DNA of 8,936 nucleotides from Clostridia bacterium (lineage in GTDB: Bacteria > Bacillota > Clostridia > Oscillospirales > Butyricicoccaceae). This document shows positions 1 through 7,099 of this stretch, in pieces (within the stretch, counting starts at the first letter, position 1; each line of letters starts with the position of its first letter). Location: the NCBI GenBank assembly GCA_017407765.1, contig JAFQVZ010000049.1:1-8936 (forward strand), written 5' to 3'. The position numbers and the translations under genes are program-made. The notes under the pieces were generated by a model. It searched no databases and was not told the origin of the DNA. It saw only the letters and a program-made list of their open reading frames with translations.

Positions 1-2051
1 ACCTGCGACCTCACCCCTCTGCCGCTTCCGGCGCGGCGCGCGATCTCGCCCGCCACCTCGTCCGAGCATGAAATAAGCACACCCTCTGCCTCTGTCCTGC
101 GTGAGAGCTCCGAAAGCTCGCGCATGGCGATCTCGATAAGCTCAGCTTCACTTAAAGGCTCAAAACTTATGACCGAATCAATGCGCCCCAGCAGCTCGGG
201 CGGAAACCGCCCCTCAAGGGCCTTCATAAGCCGCCCTTCGTCTCGGGCGCCGAAGCCGGCCGCCCGTCCTTCGCCGCGGCTGCCTACATTTGATGTCATT
301 ATGACGATGGCGCTGCGGAAATCGGCCTTGACCCCATCAGAATCGGTCAGCTCGCCCTCCTCAAGCAGCTGCAGCAGCAGGGTCAGCACCTCTGGATGGG
401 CCTTCTCTGCCTCGTCAAACAGCAGAACGCAGAAGGGCCTGCGCCGCACCGCCTCGGTGAGCAGACCTCCCCGGTCATGCCCCACATATCCCGGAGGCGC
501 GCCGATGAGCCGCGACACCGAATGGGCCTCGCGGTATTCGCTCATGTCGAAGCGCACAAGAGCCTTTTCATCACCGAACAGGGCATGGGCCAGCCTCTTG
601 GCAAGATGGGATTTGCCGGTGCCGCTTTCGCCGCAGAAAAGCATGGCGCCCTGGGGCCTGCCTCGCCCCCCGGGAAATGCCATAGCCGCCGAAACTGCCG
701 AGACCGCCGCCTCGACCGCCTTCTTTTGGCCCACCATGCCCTCCATGATGCGCATTCTCAGCTGTTCCGATGTGATCTGTTCGCCGCTCAGAAGGCTCTC
801 AAGGCCGCTCATCTGAGCTGTGACCCTTCTTATATGGTCCGGTGTGAGCATATTCCTGCCCTCGGTCACGGCAAGGGCAGAGGCCTCGTCAAGGATATCG
901 ACCGCCTTGTCGGGAAAGCGGCGTAAGGGCAGATACCGCCTGCCCATACGTTCTATGAGCTCCAGCATATCCTCGCCTGCCGAAATGCCGTACCATCTGC
1001 GGCAGCTGACAGCCGCCGAACGCAGGATCGACATGGTGAGCTCTCTCGACGGCTCGCAGATGTCGACCGGCCGGTACCGCCGCTCAAGGGCGGCATCGCA
1101 AGCGATATATCTGCGGTATTCGCTCGGAGTCGTGGCCCCTATCATCCTGAGCTCGCCCCTCGCAAGAGCCGGCTTAAGGATATTTCCGGCATCTATGGCG
1201 CCCTCGGCAGCACCTGCGCCGGCTACTGTGTGAAGCTCGTCGATAAACAGGATTATATCGCCGCAGGCTGCCGCCTCTTCGAGGATATGGCGCAGCTTTT
1301 CTTCAAACTCGCCGCGATATTTTGTGCCTGCCACCACATTTGCCATATCAAGGGAGAATATCCTGCAGCCTCTGAGCGAGGGGATAAGCCCCGACGCTAT
1401 CCTTGCCGCAAGCCCCTCTACCACTGCCGTCTTGCCCACTCCTGCCTCGCCCAGCAGAACGGGGTTGGCCTTGCGCCTGCGGCAGAGGATGCGCACAATG
1501 CGGCTCAGCTCGTCATCACGGCCCACAAGGCGGTCATATTCACCCCGTGCTGCCTTTGCCGTCATATCGGTGCCGAACTGCATCAGCAGCTTTGGCTCGC
1601 GTGACCGAGCCCGCCGGCTGCCGTCCCGCATCTGAGGCCCCGCAGCACCCGTCATTATTTCATGGGGCTCGGCACCCAGGCTGCATATAAGCCTGAAGGC
1701 CGAACAGCCGGTGTCTTCCAGCATGGCTATAAGAATATGGCGCGGCGATATGCCCTCCGAATGGGTCTCGGCAGCTATTCTGGCTGCCCCTTCAAGCACA
1801 TCGGCCGCCTCACGGCTGACCGACGCGGTATAGCAGCCGGCCTCGCCCCGGCCGCAGCTCTCGAGAACAGCCCTCTCCACCTCGCTTCGGCTCAGGCCGC
1901 ACAGGTCGAGCCCGCGCCCCACCTGCTCGTCGGAGAAAAGGCCCAGCAGCAGATGTTCGGAGCACAGACAGCTGTGGCTGAAGCTCCGTGCCGAAGTGAA
2001 TGCCGAGGTCAGCACCTTTTTTGATGCCGCAGTAAACACGCCGTCGGCCAT
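1..2051 (-). CDS. ATP-dependent Clp protease ATP-binding subunit (ClpA/ClpC-type), C-terminus cut by window edge
   Basis: Hsp100 unfoldase expected to form a hexamer that unfolds proteins and feeds them to ClpP in the cytosol. The minus frame is open for 683 codons from ATG at 2051 to the window edge; AAGGAGGA lies at 2058-2065. Seen: a Clp_N domain (about residues 1-140, with SEHLLLGL), first AAA+ with Walker A GEAGVGKT 201-208, pore loop KYRG 244-247, Walker B D271/E272 (FIDELH) and ALERRYRP arginine-finger region; second AAA+ with Walker A GESGTGKS 474-481, pore loop GYVG 521-524, Walker B D546/E547 (LFDEAEKAH), GRID arginine finger and the sensor-2 region at about 672-680. A598-G599-F600 sits where the ClpP-binding [LIV]-G-[FL] loop is found. 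Only about 58 residues separate KAVD (382) from VGQ (440), so the M domain of true ClpC is essentially missing, as in ClpA. Perhaps 60 residues lie beyond the edge. ClpB is unlikely, since it lacks the GF loop and has a long M domain. No ctsR/mcsA/mcsB neighbours are present. Confidence 0.93.
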   Translation of the reverse strand, partial: MADGVFTAASKKVLTSAFTSARSFSHSCLCSEHLLLGLFSDEQVGRGLDLCGLSRSEVERAVLESCGRGEAGCYTASVSREAADVLEGAARIAAETHSEGISPRHILIAMLEDTGCSAFRLICSLGAEPHEIMTGAAGPQMRDGSRRARSREPKLLMQFGTDMTAKAARGEYDRLVGRDDELSRIVRILCRRRKANPVLLGEAGVGKTAVVEGLAARIASGLIPSLRGCRIFSLDMANVVAGTKYRGEFEEKLRHILEEAAACGDIILFIDELHTVAGAGAAEGAIDAGNILKPALARGELRMIGATTPSEYRRYIACDAALERRYRPVDICEPSRELTMSILRSAAVSCRRWYGISAGEDMLELIERMGRRYLPLRRFPDKAVDILDEASALAVTEGRNMLTPDHIRRVTAQMSGLESLLSGEQITSEQLRMRIMEGMVGQKKAVEAAVSAVSAAMAFPGGRGRPQGAMLFCGESGTGKSHLAKRLAHALFGDEKALVRFDMSEYREAHSVSRLIGAPPGYVGHDRGGLLTEAVRRRPFCVLLFDEAEKAHPEVLTLLLQLLEEGELTDSDGVKADFRSAIVIMTSNVGSRGEGRAAGFGARDEGRLMKALEGRFPPELLGRIDSVISFEPLSEAELIEIAMRELSELSRRTEAEGVLISCSDEVAGEIARRAGSGRGVRSQ

Positions 2052-2155
2052 CAGCGCTCCTCCTTATGCCCGCTTGCTTCGGTTAGCCGTGGCAAACGCC
2101 CCTCGTGTTCTGTGCTGGCCTGAATATCATTGTCGATCGGTTTGGCTATTTTCAT
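2051..2155 (-). CDS. Small 34-residue open frame, translationally coupled to the Clp ATPase gene
   Basis: Not recognised. ATG at 2155-2153 on the minus strand is followed by 33 sense codons and a TGA at 2053-2051 whose last base is the first base of the Clp ATG (TGATG overlap). A good ribosome binding site, AAGGGGG, lies at 2163-2169, 7 bases upstream of the start. The peptide starts MKIAKPIDNDIQ and ends ASGHKEER. It is hydrophilic, rich in charged residues, and has no cysteine, no membrane segment and no signal peptide. The Clp ribosome binding site lies inside the last codons, so ribosomes finishing this frame would reach the Clp start directly. It may be a real small protein (possibly a Clp accessory or substrate), a leader peptide that sets Clp translation, or a chance frame. 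The paired ribosome binding site and exact stop-start overlap favour translation, but its function is unknown. Confidence 0.42.
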   Translation of the reverse strand: MKIAKPIDNDIQASTEHEGRLPRLTEASGHKEER

Positions 2156-2162
2156 CAATATG

Positions 2163-2169
2163 CCCCCTT
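2163..2169 (-). promoter_or_regulatory. Ribosome binding site of the 34-codon frame
   Basis: AAGGGGG on the minus strand, 7 bases before the ATG at 2155. It is an imperfect but strong match to AAGGAGG, and it is the main reason for thinking the small frame is translated. Confidence 0.45.
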
Positions 2170-2222
2170 GTCTTTTTAGTACTATTGTTAACAAATTTCT
2201 TATAATTTATTTAATGTTGCGG

Positions 2223-2250
2223 TTGCATTTTTGATTTTATATGCTAAAAT
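2223..2250 (+). promoter_or_regulatory. Predicted sigma-A promoter of the ferredoxin gene
   Basis: The -35 box TTGCAT (2223-2228) and -10 box TAAAAT (2245-2250) are 16 bases apart, and a TG at 2242-2243 gives an extended -10. The expected start of transcription is near 2257, leaving a leader of about 47 bases before the ferredoxin ATG. The surrounding 2160-2300 is strongly AT-rich compared with the flanking genes. No equally clear promoter is visible for the divergent Clp side. Confidence 0.6.
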
Positions 2251-2303
2251 AAAGATGTACTACTTAATGTATAGTAAACATTTCAAAACAGGAGGAACTA
2301 ATA

Positions 2304-2474
2304 ATGGCTTATAAGATTGGTGAAAATTGTGTAGGTTGCGGCGCTTGCGCAGCTCAGTGCCCTGTAAACGCTATCGAGGATAACGGCGGCACATATAAGA
2401 TCAACCCCGATGTTTGCGTTTCCTGCGGCGCTTGCGCAGCTCAGTGTCCCGTAGAGGCTATTTCCGAGGAATAA
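2304..2474 (+). CDS. 2[4Fe-4S] ferredoxin, clostridial type
   Basis: Small soluble low-potential electron carrier, in anaerobes typically linking pyruvate:ferredoxin oxidoreductase, hydrogenase, Rnf and similar enzymes. The frame encodes 56 residues, almost the length of the classical 55-residue clostridial ferredoxins. It has two CxxCxxCxxxCP motifs: C9, C12, C15, C19 and C38, C41, C44, C48. By family knowledge, cluster one uses C9/C12/C15 plus C48 and cluster two uses C38/C41/C44 plus C19. The start is fixed by GGAGGA at 2291-2296, 7 bases upstream of the ATG. The two halves share the ten residues CGACAAQCPV exactly, and even the DNA is identical over 23 bases. The codons (GCT, GCA, GTA, ACA) look like those of a highly expressed gene. 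It has its own promoter and terminator, so it is probably monocistronic. The physiological partner cannot be told from this window. Confidence 0.97.
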   Translation: MAYKIGENCVGCGACAAQCPVNAIEDNGGTYKINPDVCVSCGACAAQCPVEAISEE

Positions 2475-2511
2475 TCCACGGCTGCCTCGTTAAACACTAA
2501 GTTAAACTAAC

Positions 2512-2552
2512 ATGGCGGCTTTACCGGCATCGGTAAAGCCGCCATTTCTCTT
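2512..2552 (+). terminator. Rho-independent terminator after ferredoxin
   Basis: A perfect 15-bp inverted repeat (2512-2526 with 2531-2545) with a GCAT loop is followed by TTCTCTTT. It lies 37 bases after the ferredoxin stop and just before the moxR promoter, so it insulates the two transcription units. Confidence 0.92.
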
Positions 2553-2561
2553 TATGTGTTA

Positions 2562-2590
2562 TTGAAACCTGCACTTTTTTGGCGTATAAT
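2562..2590 (+). promoter_or_regulatory. Sigma-A promoter of the MoxR operon
   Basis: TTGAAA (2562-2567) and a consensus TATAAT (2585-2590) are separated by 17 bases. Transcription should begin near 2597, giving a leader of about 35 bases. No operator-like repeat is evident around it. Confidence 0.82.
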
Positions 2591-2631
2591 ATATAGGTAA
2601 ATCACTTTAATTTGAAAGGCGGACCCCTAAG

Positions 2632-3576
2632 TTGGATATTACAAAGTTCACCAGTTACAGAGATAAGATAGTCAAAAGCTGCTCAAAGGTTATCGTCGGC
2701 AAGGATGATGCCATCGAGCTCGTACTTACATGCTTCATCTGCTCGGGCCATGTTCTTCTTGAAGACGTTCCCGGCACAGGCAAGACCATGCTGCTGCGCT
2801 CTTTTGCCAAGACCATCGGCAGCGCCTTCAAGCGCATCCAGTTCACACCCGACCTGCTGCCCTCCGACCTGACCGGCATCAACTTCTATAACCAGCACAC
2901 AGGTCAGTTCGAGTTCCGCCGCGGCCCCCTTTTCGCCAACATCATTCTGGCCGAAGAGATCAACCGCGCAACACCCAGAACACAGTCGAGCCTGCTGGAG
3001 GCCATGGAAGAGAAGCAGATCTCGGTAGACGGCTCTACAATGCCTCTCTCGGAACCCTTCATGGTCATGGCTACACAGAACCCCATCGAGTCTTACGGCA
3101 CCTTCCCCCTGCCCGAAGCGCAGACCGACCGTTTCTTCATGCGCCTCAAGCTGGGCTATATGACCCGCGAGCAGGAGCTCTCGGTCATCTCCCGCGCCAG
3201 CACCACCGACATCATCGAGTCGCTCGAAACTGTCGTCACCCCCGAAGAGACCCGGTATCTCAAGGAAAACTTCAGGAATATCAAGGTGCACGACTCGGTT
3301 GCCGGCTATATGATGGATATCATCGAGGGCACCCGTAAAGACAGCTCTTTTATAACCGGTGTTTCCACTCGCGGCGCCATCGCCCTCTATAAGGCATCGC
3401 AGGTCACAGCTGCCTTCGCAGGCCGCGACTTCGTCCTGCCCGAAGATGTCAAGAAGGTCGCTCCCTATGTTCTGGCTCACAGGATCGTAAGCGGCTCCAA
3501 CCTCTCGGCCGACGACTCGGTAAAGTTTATCGAAAACATCATCTCAGCGATCCCCGTCCCGCTGGAGAACAAGTAA
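2632..3576 (+). CDS. MoxR family AAA+ ATPase
   Basis: Cytosolic AAA+ ATPase of the MoxR family, thought to act as a chaperone that remodels or activates partner proteins, often ones with vWA-like domains encoded next door. It has 314 residues, the usual size. Seen: Walker A DVPGTGKT (45-52), Walker B region ILAEEINRA (105-113), sensor 1 MATQNPIE (146-153), the PLPEAQTDRF arginine-finger region (159-168), then the helical lid domain. The Walker B aspartate is Glu108 here (the family usually reads ADEINRA). The start is TTG at 2632: AAAGGCGG at 2615-2622 is well placed, the N-terminus has the normal family length, and no upstream in-frame ATG fits. It is the first gene of the operon; its stop is one base before the DUF58 start codon, and GGAGA at 3564-3568 serves that gene. 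The TTG start may limit expression. The family assignment is firm; the client is unknown but is probably the DUF58 protein. Confidence 0.95.
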   Translation: MDITKFTSYRDKIVKSCSKVIVGKDDAIELVLTCFICSGHVLLEDVPGTGKTMLLRSFAKTIGSAFKRIQFTPDLLPSDLTGINFYNQHTGQFEFRRGPLFANIILAEEINRATPRTQSSLLEAMEEKQISVDGSTMPLSEPFMVMATQNPIESYGTFPLPEAQTDRFFMRLKLGYMTREQELSVISRASTTDIIESLETVVTPEETRYLKENFRNIKVHDSVAGYMMDIIEGTRKDSSFITGVSTRGAIALYKASQVTAAFAGRDFVLPEDVKKVAPYVLAHRIVSGSNLSADDSVKFIENIISAIPVPLENK

Positions 3577-3577
3577 T

Positions 3578-4660
3578 ATGTTCCTCTTTCTTTTTATATT
3601 TATCGTCATCATCTCGCTGGTGCAGGCATACACCTTGAATCATGGACTGGATCATGTGGAGTATGACACCTTCCCCACCAAGTCGACCGTCGACCCCGAC
3701 GAGACCTTTGAGGTGGTCACCCGCATCACCAATGCCAAGCTGATGCCCGTGTCATACCTCAAGCTTCAGGAATCGCTGCCCCTCGAGATCGTTCCCGAAG
3801 GCAATATCAAGCTCAGGCGCGACAACGAACTGGCCCGAATGACGACCACCACCTTCCTCAAGCCCAAGCAGAGGCTCCAGCGCCGTTTTTCGGCAAGCAT
3901 CCCCAACCGCGGACGCTTCTTTCTGCGCGGCGCCACACTTCTCGCCGGCGATTTTCTGGGTTTAAAGCAGTCGGTAGGCTATTATCCCATCAGCCGTGAG
4001 ATCGTTGTTCTTCCCCGCCCTCTTCCCGAAGCCACCTTCGGCCAGACCCTGGGCGACTTTATGGGAAATATGTCGGTCAACCGCTTCATTATGGAAGACC
4101 CCGTTCTGACCCTCGGATTCCGCGAATACACCGGCCGCGAACCTCAGCGCGCCATTTCGTGGACCCAGAGCGCAAGAATGGGCCGCACCATGGTCAAAAA
4201 TTACGACCATACCCTTGACCTTTCGGTCACCGTTATCCTTAACGTCGAATGTCCCAAGGATATGCTTGAGACCGGCCCCCTTATCGAGGATGCCTTCTCG
4301 GCCGCCCGCACGGTGTGCGAAAAGCTGGAGGACAAAAAGATCAAATACGGCATCATCACCAATGCCACCTCGGCAGGCGCCATCGGCCTCTGGTCGCAGA
4401 TCTCCGACGGCCTGGGACGTAAGCATCTGATGGCCATTCTTGAGGGCCTCGGACGTGCCACATATAACGTGACCTTCCCCTTTGCCACCATCGTCAACCG
4501 TGCCATCAGGCGCGACGAGGCAGGCAGATACTACATCGTCATTACACCCACCCTCGACGGAAAGATGGCTCAGGAACTTCAGAGGCTCAACTCGCTCAAG
4601 GGCGGCAAGGCCTTCATCATCGATGTTTCCAAGCTGGCAAGAAAGGAGGCGGGCAACTGA
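3578..4660 (+). CDS. DUF58 domain-containing membrane-anchored protein
   Basis: Protein of 360 residues with one hydrophobic N-terminal segment (about 2-18), a beta-rich region (about 40-130, including RGRFFLRGATLLAGDFLGL) and the DUF58 signature around 180-204 (GFREYTG, then RAISWTQSAR). The remainder (about 212-355) looks like the vWA-like fold usual after this signature. DUF58 proteins are almost always encoded directly after a MoxR ATPase, as here, and are presumed to be its client; the biochemical role is not established. Most DUF58 proteins begin with two membrane segments, whereas only one is visible here. The signature has drifted: the usual GDxxRxIDW reads REPQRAISW. The stop (4658-4660) overlaps the next start by one base (TGATG), so translation is coupled, helped by AAAGGAGG at 4642-4649. 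Family call firm, function uncertain. Confidence 0.9.
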   Translation: MFLFLFIFIVIISLVQAYTLNHGLDHVEYDTFPTKSTVDPDETFEVVTRITNAKLMPVSYLKLQESLPLEIVPEGNIKLRRDNELARMTTTTFLKPKQRLQRRFSASIPNRGRFFLRGATLLAGDFLGLKQSVGYYPISREIVVLPRPLPEATFGQTLGDFMGNMSVNRFIMEDPVLTLGFREYTGREPQRAISWTQSARMGRTMVKNYDHTLDLSVTVILNVECPKDMLETGPLIEDAFSAARTVCEKLEDKKIKYGIITNATSAGAIGLWSQISDGLGRKHLMAILEGLGRATYNVTFPFATIVNRAIRRDEAGRYYIVITPTLDGKMAQELQRLNSLKGGKAFIIDVSKLARKEAGN

Positions 4661-5898
4661 TGGAACTCAGCATTTTTCTCAAAATGATGCTCGACTCAGC
4701 CCTCTTTATCACCATAGCCTCCTTTATGCTGGGCCTTTTTCTCCCGGTGACACAGCTCACCGGCGTGATGTTCCTAATGGCTGCCGCAGCTGCGGGCTGC
4801 TATCTTTCCCGCAATAAAAACGGCATCCTGCGCCTTGCTCCGCTGGCGATCGCGCTGCCCTCATTTCTGCTTGCCGATGTGACATCCGACTATATCGTAA
4901 TTGCCCTCAACTTTGTATATCTGCTGTATATCACCCTCAAGCAGATCTGGCTCAACGACGAAGGCGACTTCAAGGACGCTTTTCAAAAGGAGTTCACCGT
5001 CGCCATTCTCCCCTGCTTCTTCTCGCTTATATCCTATGACTTCGAGATGGTGACCATCCTCGTTCCCAATGTATTCATCATGGGTCTCTGCGGCGTTGCT
5101 CTTATGCGTACGCTGCGCCACAGCCGCGAGGTCATGGATTCGCGCGACTTCAAGGTCAGCAACCTGCTCTCCATTGCAGCCGTCTGCCTTATTGCGGCCT
5201 TCTTCAGCTCCGGCCTGTTTTTGGGAACCATCAAGTCGGCCTTCTCGTTTATCTATAACGGAGTGGTGTTCAAGCTGCTGGTGGGCTTCATATATGCCTT
5301 TACCTCTTTTCTGTCGCTCTTCTCCAAGCTCTTTGCCATGATCTTCAACAAGGAAGTCAAGTTCTATGAAAACGGCGACGAGGGAGATATCGGCGGCATC
5401 GACGAGCTGGAATACGAAGAAGTCCTCCGCGCCGAGATCCCGCCCGTTGTCATTTGGATAACTCTTGCGATCGTCATTGCGATCGCAGCCTTCCTTATCA
5501 TCAAGGGCTTCAAGTCGATGGGCGGACGCAACCGTCGCTTTGATAATACGACCCCCTTTGAAATGAGCCGCGAGACCATTGAAATAGTCCGCGAACCCAG
5601 ACGCAACATCTTCAAAAAGCGCACCGAGCGCGAGTCGGTGAGACATCAGTACCGAAAGTTCCTGCAGGAGTGTCTGCAAAGGGGATTCATGATAACCCCC
5701 GACTTTGACACCAAGCAGATCGCCGACGGCGCGCGTGAGCATTTCCCCGGCGCTCCTCTCGACGCCTTCCGAAACCTTTACATCAAGGCAAGGTATACCG
5801 ACGAGGAGATCTCGAAATCCGAGGCCGATGAGGCCAGGGATCTCTATTCTGAAATCAAGAAAACATCCGTAATGGACGTTCAAGAAAAAGGAGAATGA
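4660..5898 (+). CDS. Multi-pass membrane protein with C-terminal DUF4129 domain
   Basis: Integral membrane protein of 412 residues. Hydrophobic stretches lie near 12-30, 33-48, 56-72, 76-95, 113-125, 131-148, 168-190 and 203-222. After an acidic stretch (about 238-260, likely extracytoplasmic) there is another at 263-282. The C-terminal part (about 325-402; YRKFLQECLQRGF, then FRNLYIKARYTDEEIS) resembles DUF4129, found at the end of TgpA-type transglutaminase proteins that follow MoxR and DUF58 genes. The layout is as in those proteins, but I find no transglutaminase Cys-His-Asp core between the membrane segments. This may therefore be a non-enzymatic, reduced version that anchors the MoxR/DUF58 pair to the membrane. 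It starts at the ATG overlapping the DUF58 stop, with AAAGGAGG 10 bases upstream. It ends 5 bases before the preferred M20 start. The DUF4129 call comes from pattern recognition and should be tested with a profile search. Confidence 0.8.
   Translation: MELSIFLKMMLDSALFITIASFMLGLFLPVTQLTGVMFLMAAAAAGCYLSRNKNGILRLAPLAIALPSFLLADVTSDYIVIALNFVYLLYITLKQIWLNDEGDFKDAFQKEFTVAILPCFFSLISYDFEMVTILVPNVFIMGLCGVALMRTLRHSREVMDSRDFKVSNLLSIAAVCLIAAFFSSGLFLGTIKSAFSFIYNGVVFKLLVGFIYAFTSFLSLFSKLFAMIFNKEVKFYENGDEGDIGGIDELEYEEVLRAEIPPVVIWITLAIVIAIAAFLIIKGFKSMGGRNRRFDNTTPFEMSRETIEIVREPRRNIFKKRTERESVRHQYRKFLQECLQRGFMITPDFDTKQIADGAREHFPGAPLDAFRNLYIKARYTDEEISKSEADEARDLYSEIKKTSVMDVQEKGE
5888..5893 (+). promoter_or_regulatory. 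Ribosome binding site deciding the M20 start
   Basis: AAGGAG at 5888-5893 is only 1 base before the in-frame ATG at 5895 but 10 bases before the ATG at 5904. The second spacing works for initiation and the first does not, so 5904 is preferred. Confidence 0.7.
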
Positions 5899-5903
5899 GA
5901 AAA

Positions 5904-7088
5904 ATGAACAAGTATCTCGCAGAAGCACAGGCAATGTTCCCCCAGCTCCAGAAGGACCAGCAGGCTATCCACCAGTTCGGCGGCGTAGGCTATGACCTCC
6001 GTCAGTCGGCTGACTATATCCTGGCAGAGCTCAAGGCTATGGGCGTTGAGGCAAAGGAGATCATCGACTGCGGCATCGTTGCAACCATCGGTAAGGGCAA
6101 CGGCAAGACAGTCCTTATCCGTGCCGACTTCGACGCACTTCCCCAGGAGGAGCAGACAGGTCTGCCTTATGCTGCAACAAACGGCTCCTGCCATTCCTGC
6201 GGCCACGACCACCACGCTTCCATGCTGCTGGGCACAGCAAGAATGCTCAAGGCACATGAAGATGAGATCGAAGGCACAGTAAAGCTGATGTTCCAGCCCG
6301 ATGAAGAGTCGGTCACAGGCTGCGCCGCAATGATCAAGGCAGGCGTTCTTGAGAACCCCAAGGTCGACGTTTCCTTCGCTACACACATCGAAGCCGGCAC
6401 AGACCGCGACGAAGTTGGCAAGGTCATCTGGTCGACAGGCGTAACATATTCCTCTTCCGACCGTTTTGAGGTCACATTCAAGGGCGAAGGCGGCCACGGC
6501 GCACAGCCCCATGTAACAAAGGATCCCATCACAGCTATGTGCCAGGCAGTTACATCGGCCCAGCACATCGTCTCGATGGAAGTTCCCGCCAAGGAGCGCG
6601 CTGTTATCACATTCGGCCAGATCCACAGCGGCACAGTCTTCAACATCATCCCCAGCGAATCTCATGTCAGCGGCACGATCCGCACATATTCTTCCGATGT
6701 CCGCGAGCTCTGCACAAGACGCTTCAAGGAGATCATGGAAGGCACAGCAAAGATGATGAACTGCGAAGCCGAGTTTGAATACAGAAACAGCGTTGACTGC
6801 GTTGTCAACAACTATGACCTGGCAGTTGAGATGAAGCCCTGGGTTCAGGAGATCTGCGGCGACAACTACTTCACATCCGACGAGCCTCTGTCCTTCGGTT
6901 CCGAGGACTATTGCTGGATCGCAAACGCCGTTCCCTCGGTCATCATGACTCTGGGCGCAGGCACACCCGCAAACGGCTATATCTACACAGCTCATAACCC
7001 CCATATCCACTTCGATCCCAACTGCATGCCCTATGGCGTTGCAACATTCGTAAACCTTGCCATCAACTGGCTCAAGGCTCACAAGTAA
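5904..7088 (+). CDS. M20D family amidohydrolase (N-acyl-amino acid / peptide hydrolase)
   Basis: Cytosolic metal-dependent hydrolase of 394 residues, related to IAA-amino acid, hippurate and N-acetyl-diaminopimelate hydrolases; it cleaves an amide between an acyl group and an amino acid. Seen: IRADFDALP (72-80), CGHDHH (99-104), FQPDEE (130-135), H161, GGHGAQPH in the lid (196-203), SEDYCW (333-338) and the C-terminal AHNPH (363-367). By homology the two metal ions are held by C99, H101, E135, H161 and H364, with E134 as general base. All are present, so it should be active. There is no signal peptide. An alternative ATG at 5895 would overlap the previous stop but sits too close to the AAGGAG. 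Thr codons are 23 ACA out of 26, unlike the ACC-rich upstream genes. Substrate is not predictable; peptidoglycan-derived N-acyl compounds or dietary conjugates are possible. Co-transcription with moxR is likely from the spacing, though an unseen internal promoter could exist. Confidence 0.93.
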   Translation: MNKYLAEAQAMFPQLQKDQQAIHQFGGVGYDLRQSADYILAELKAMGVEAKEIIDCGIVATIGKGNGKTVLIRADFDALPQEEQTGLPYAATNGSCHSCGHDHHASMLLGTARMLKAHEDEIEGTVKLMFQPDEESVTGCAAMIKAGVLENPKVDVSFATHIEAGTDRDEVGKVIWSTGVTYSSSDRFEVTFKGEGGHGAQPHVTKDPITAMCQAVTSAQHIVSMEVPAKERAVITFGQIHSGTVFNIIPSESHVSGTIRTYSSDVRELCTRRFKEIMEGTAKMMNCEAEFEYRNSVDCVVNNYDLAVEMKPWVQEICGDNYFTSDEPLSFGSEDYCWIANAVPSVIMTLGAGTPANGYIYTAHNPHIHFDPNCMPYGVATFVNLAINWLKAHK

Positions 7089-7099
7089 GCACAAAACCC

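Noticed and set aside
124..2205. Several overlapping plus-strand frames of 69-230 codons
   Set aside because: All are shadows of the minus-strand Clp gene, which is continuously open with every AAA+ motif; the plus frames show Ser/Arg/Pro-rich nonsense and no linked ribosome binding sites.
2052..2303. Possible CtsR or CIRCE heat-shock operators upstream of the Clp gene
   Set aside because: I looked for GGTCAAA repeats and the CIRCE inverted repeat on both strands and found neither.
5895..5903. Upstream ATG for the M20 gene giving a 4-base overlap with the previous stop
   Set aside because: Only one base separates it from AAGGAG, too close for initiation; the ATG at 5904 has proper spacing.
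4861..5934. A 357-codon minus-strand open frame antisense to the DUF4129 gene
   Set aside because: No recognisable family, very charged composition, and no fit with gene spacing; the plus strand has a coupled start, a ribosome binding site and clear membrane segments.
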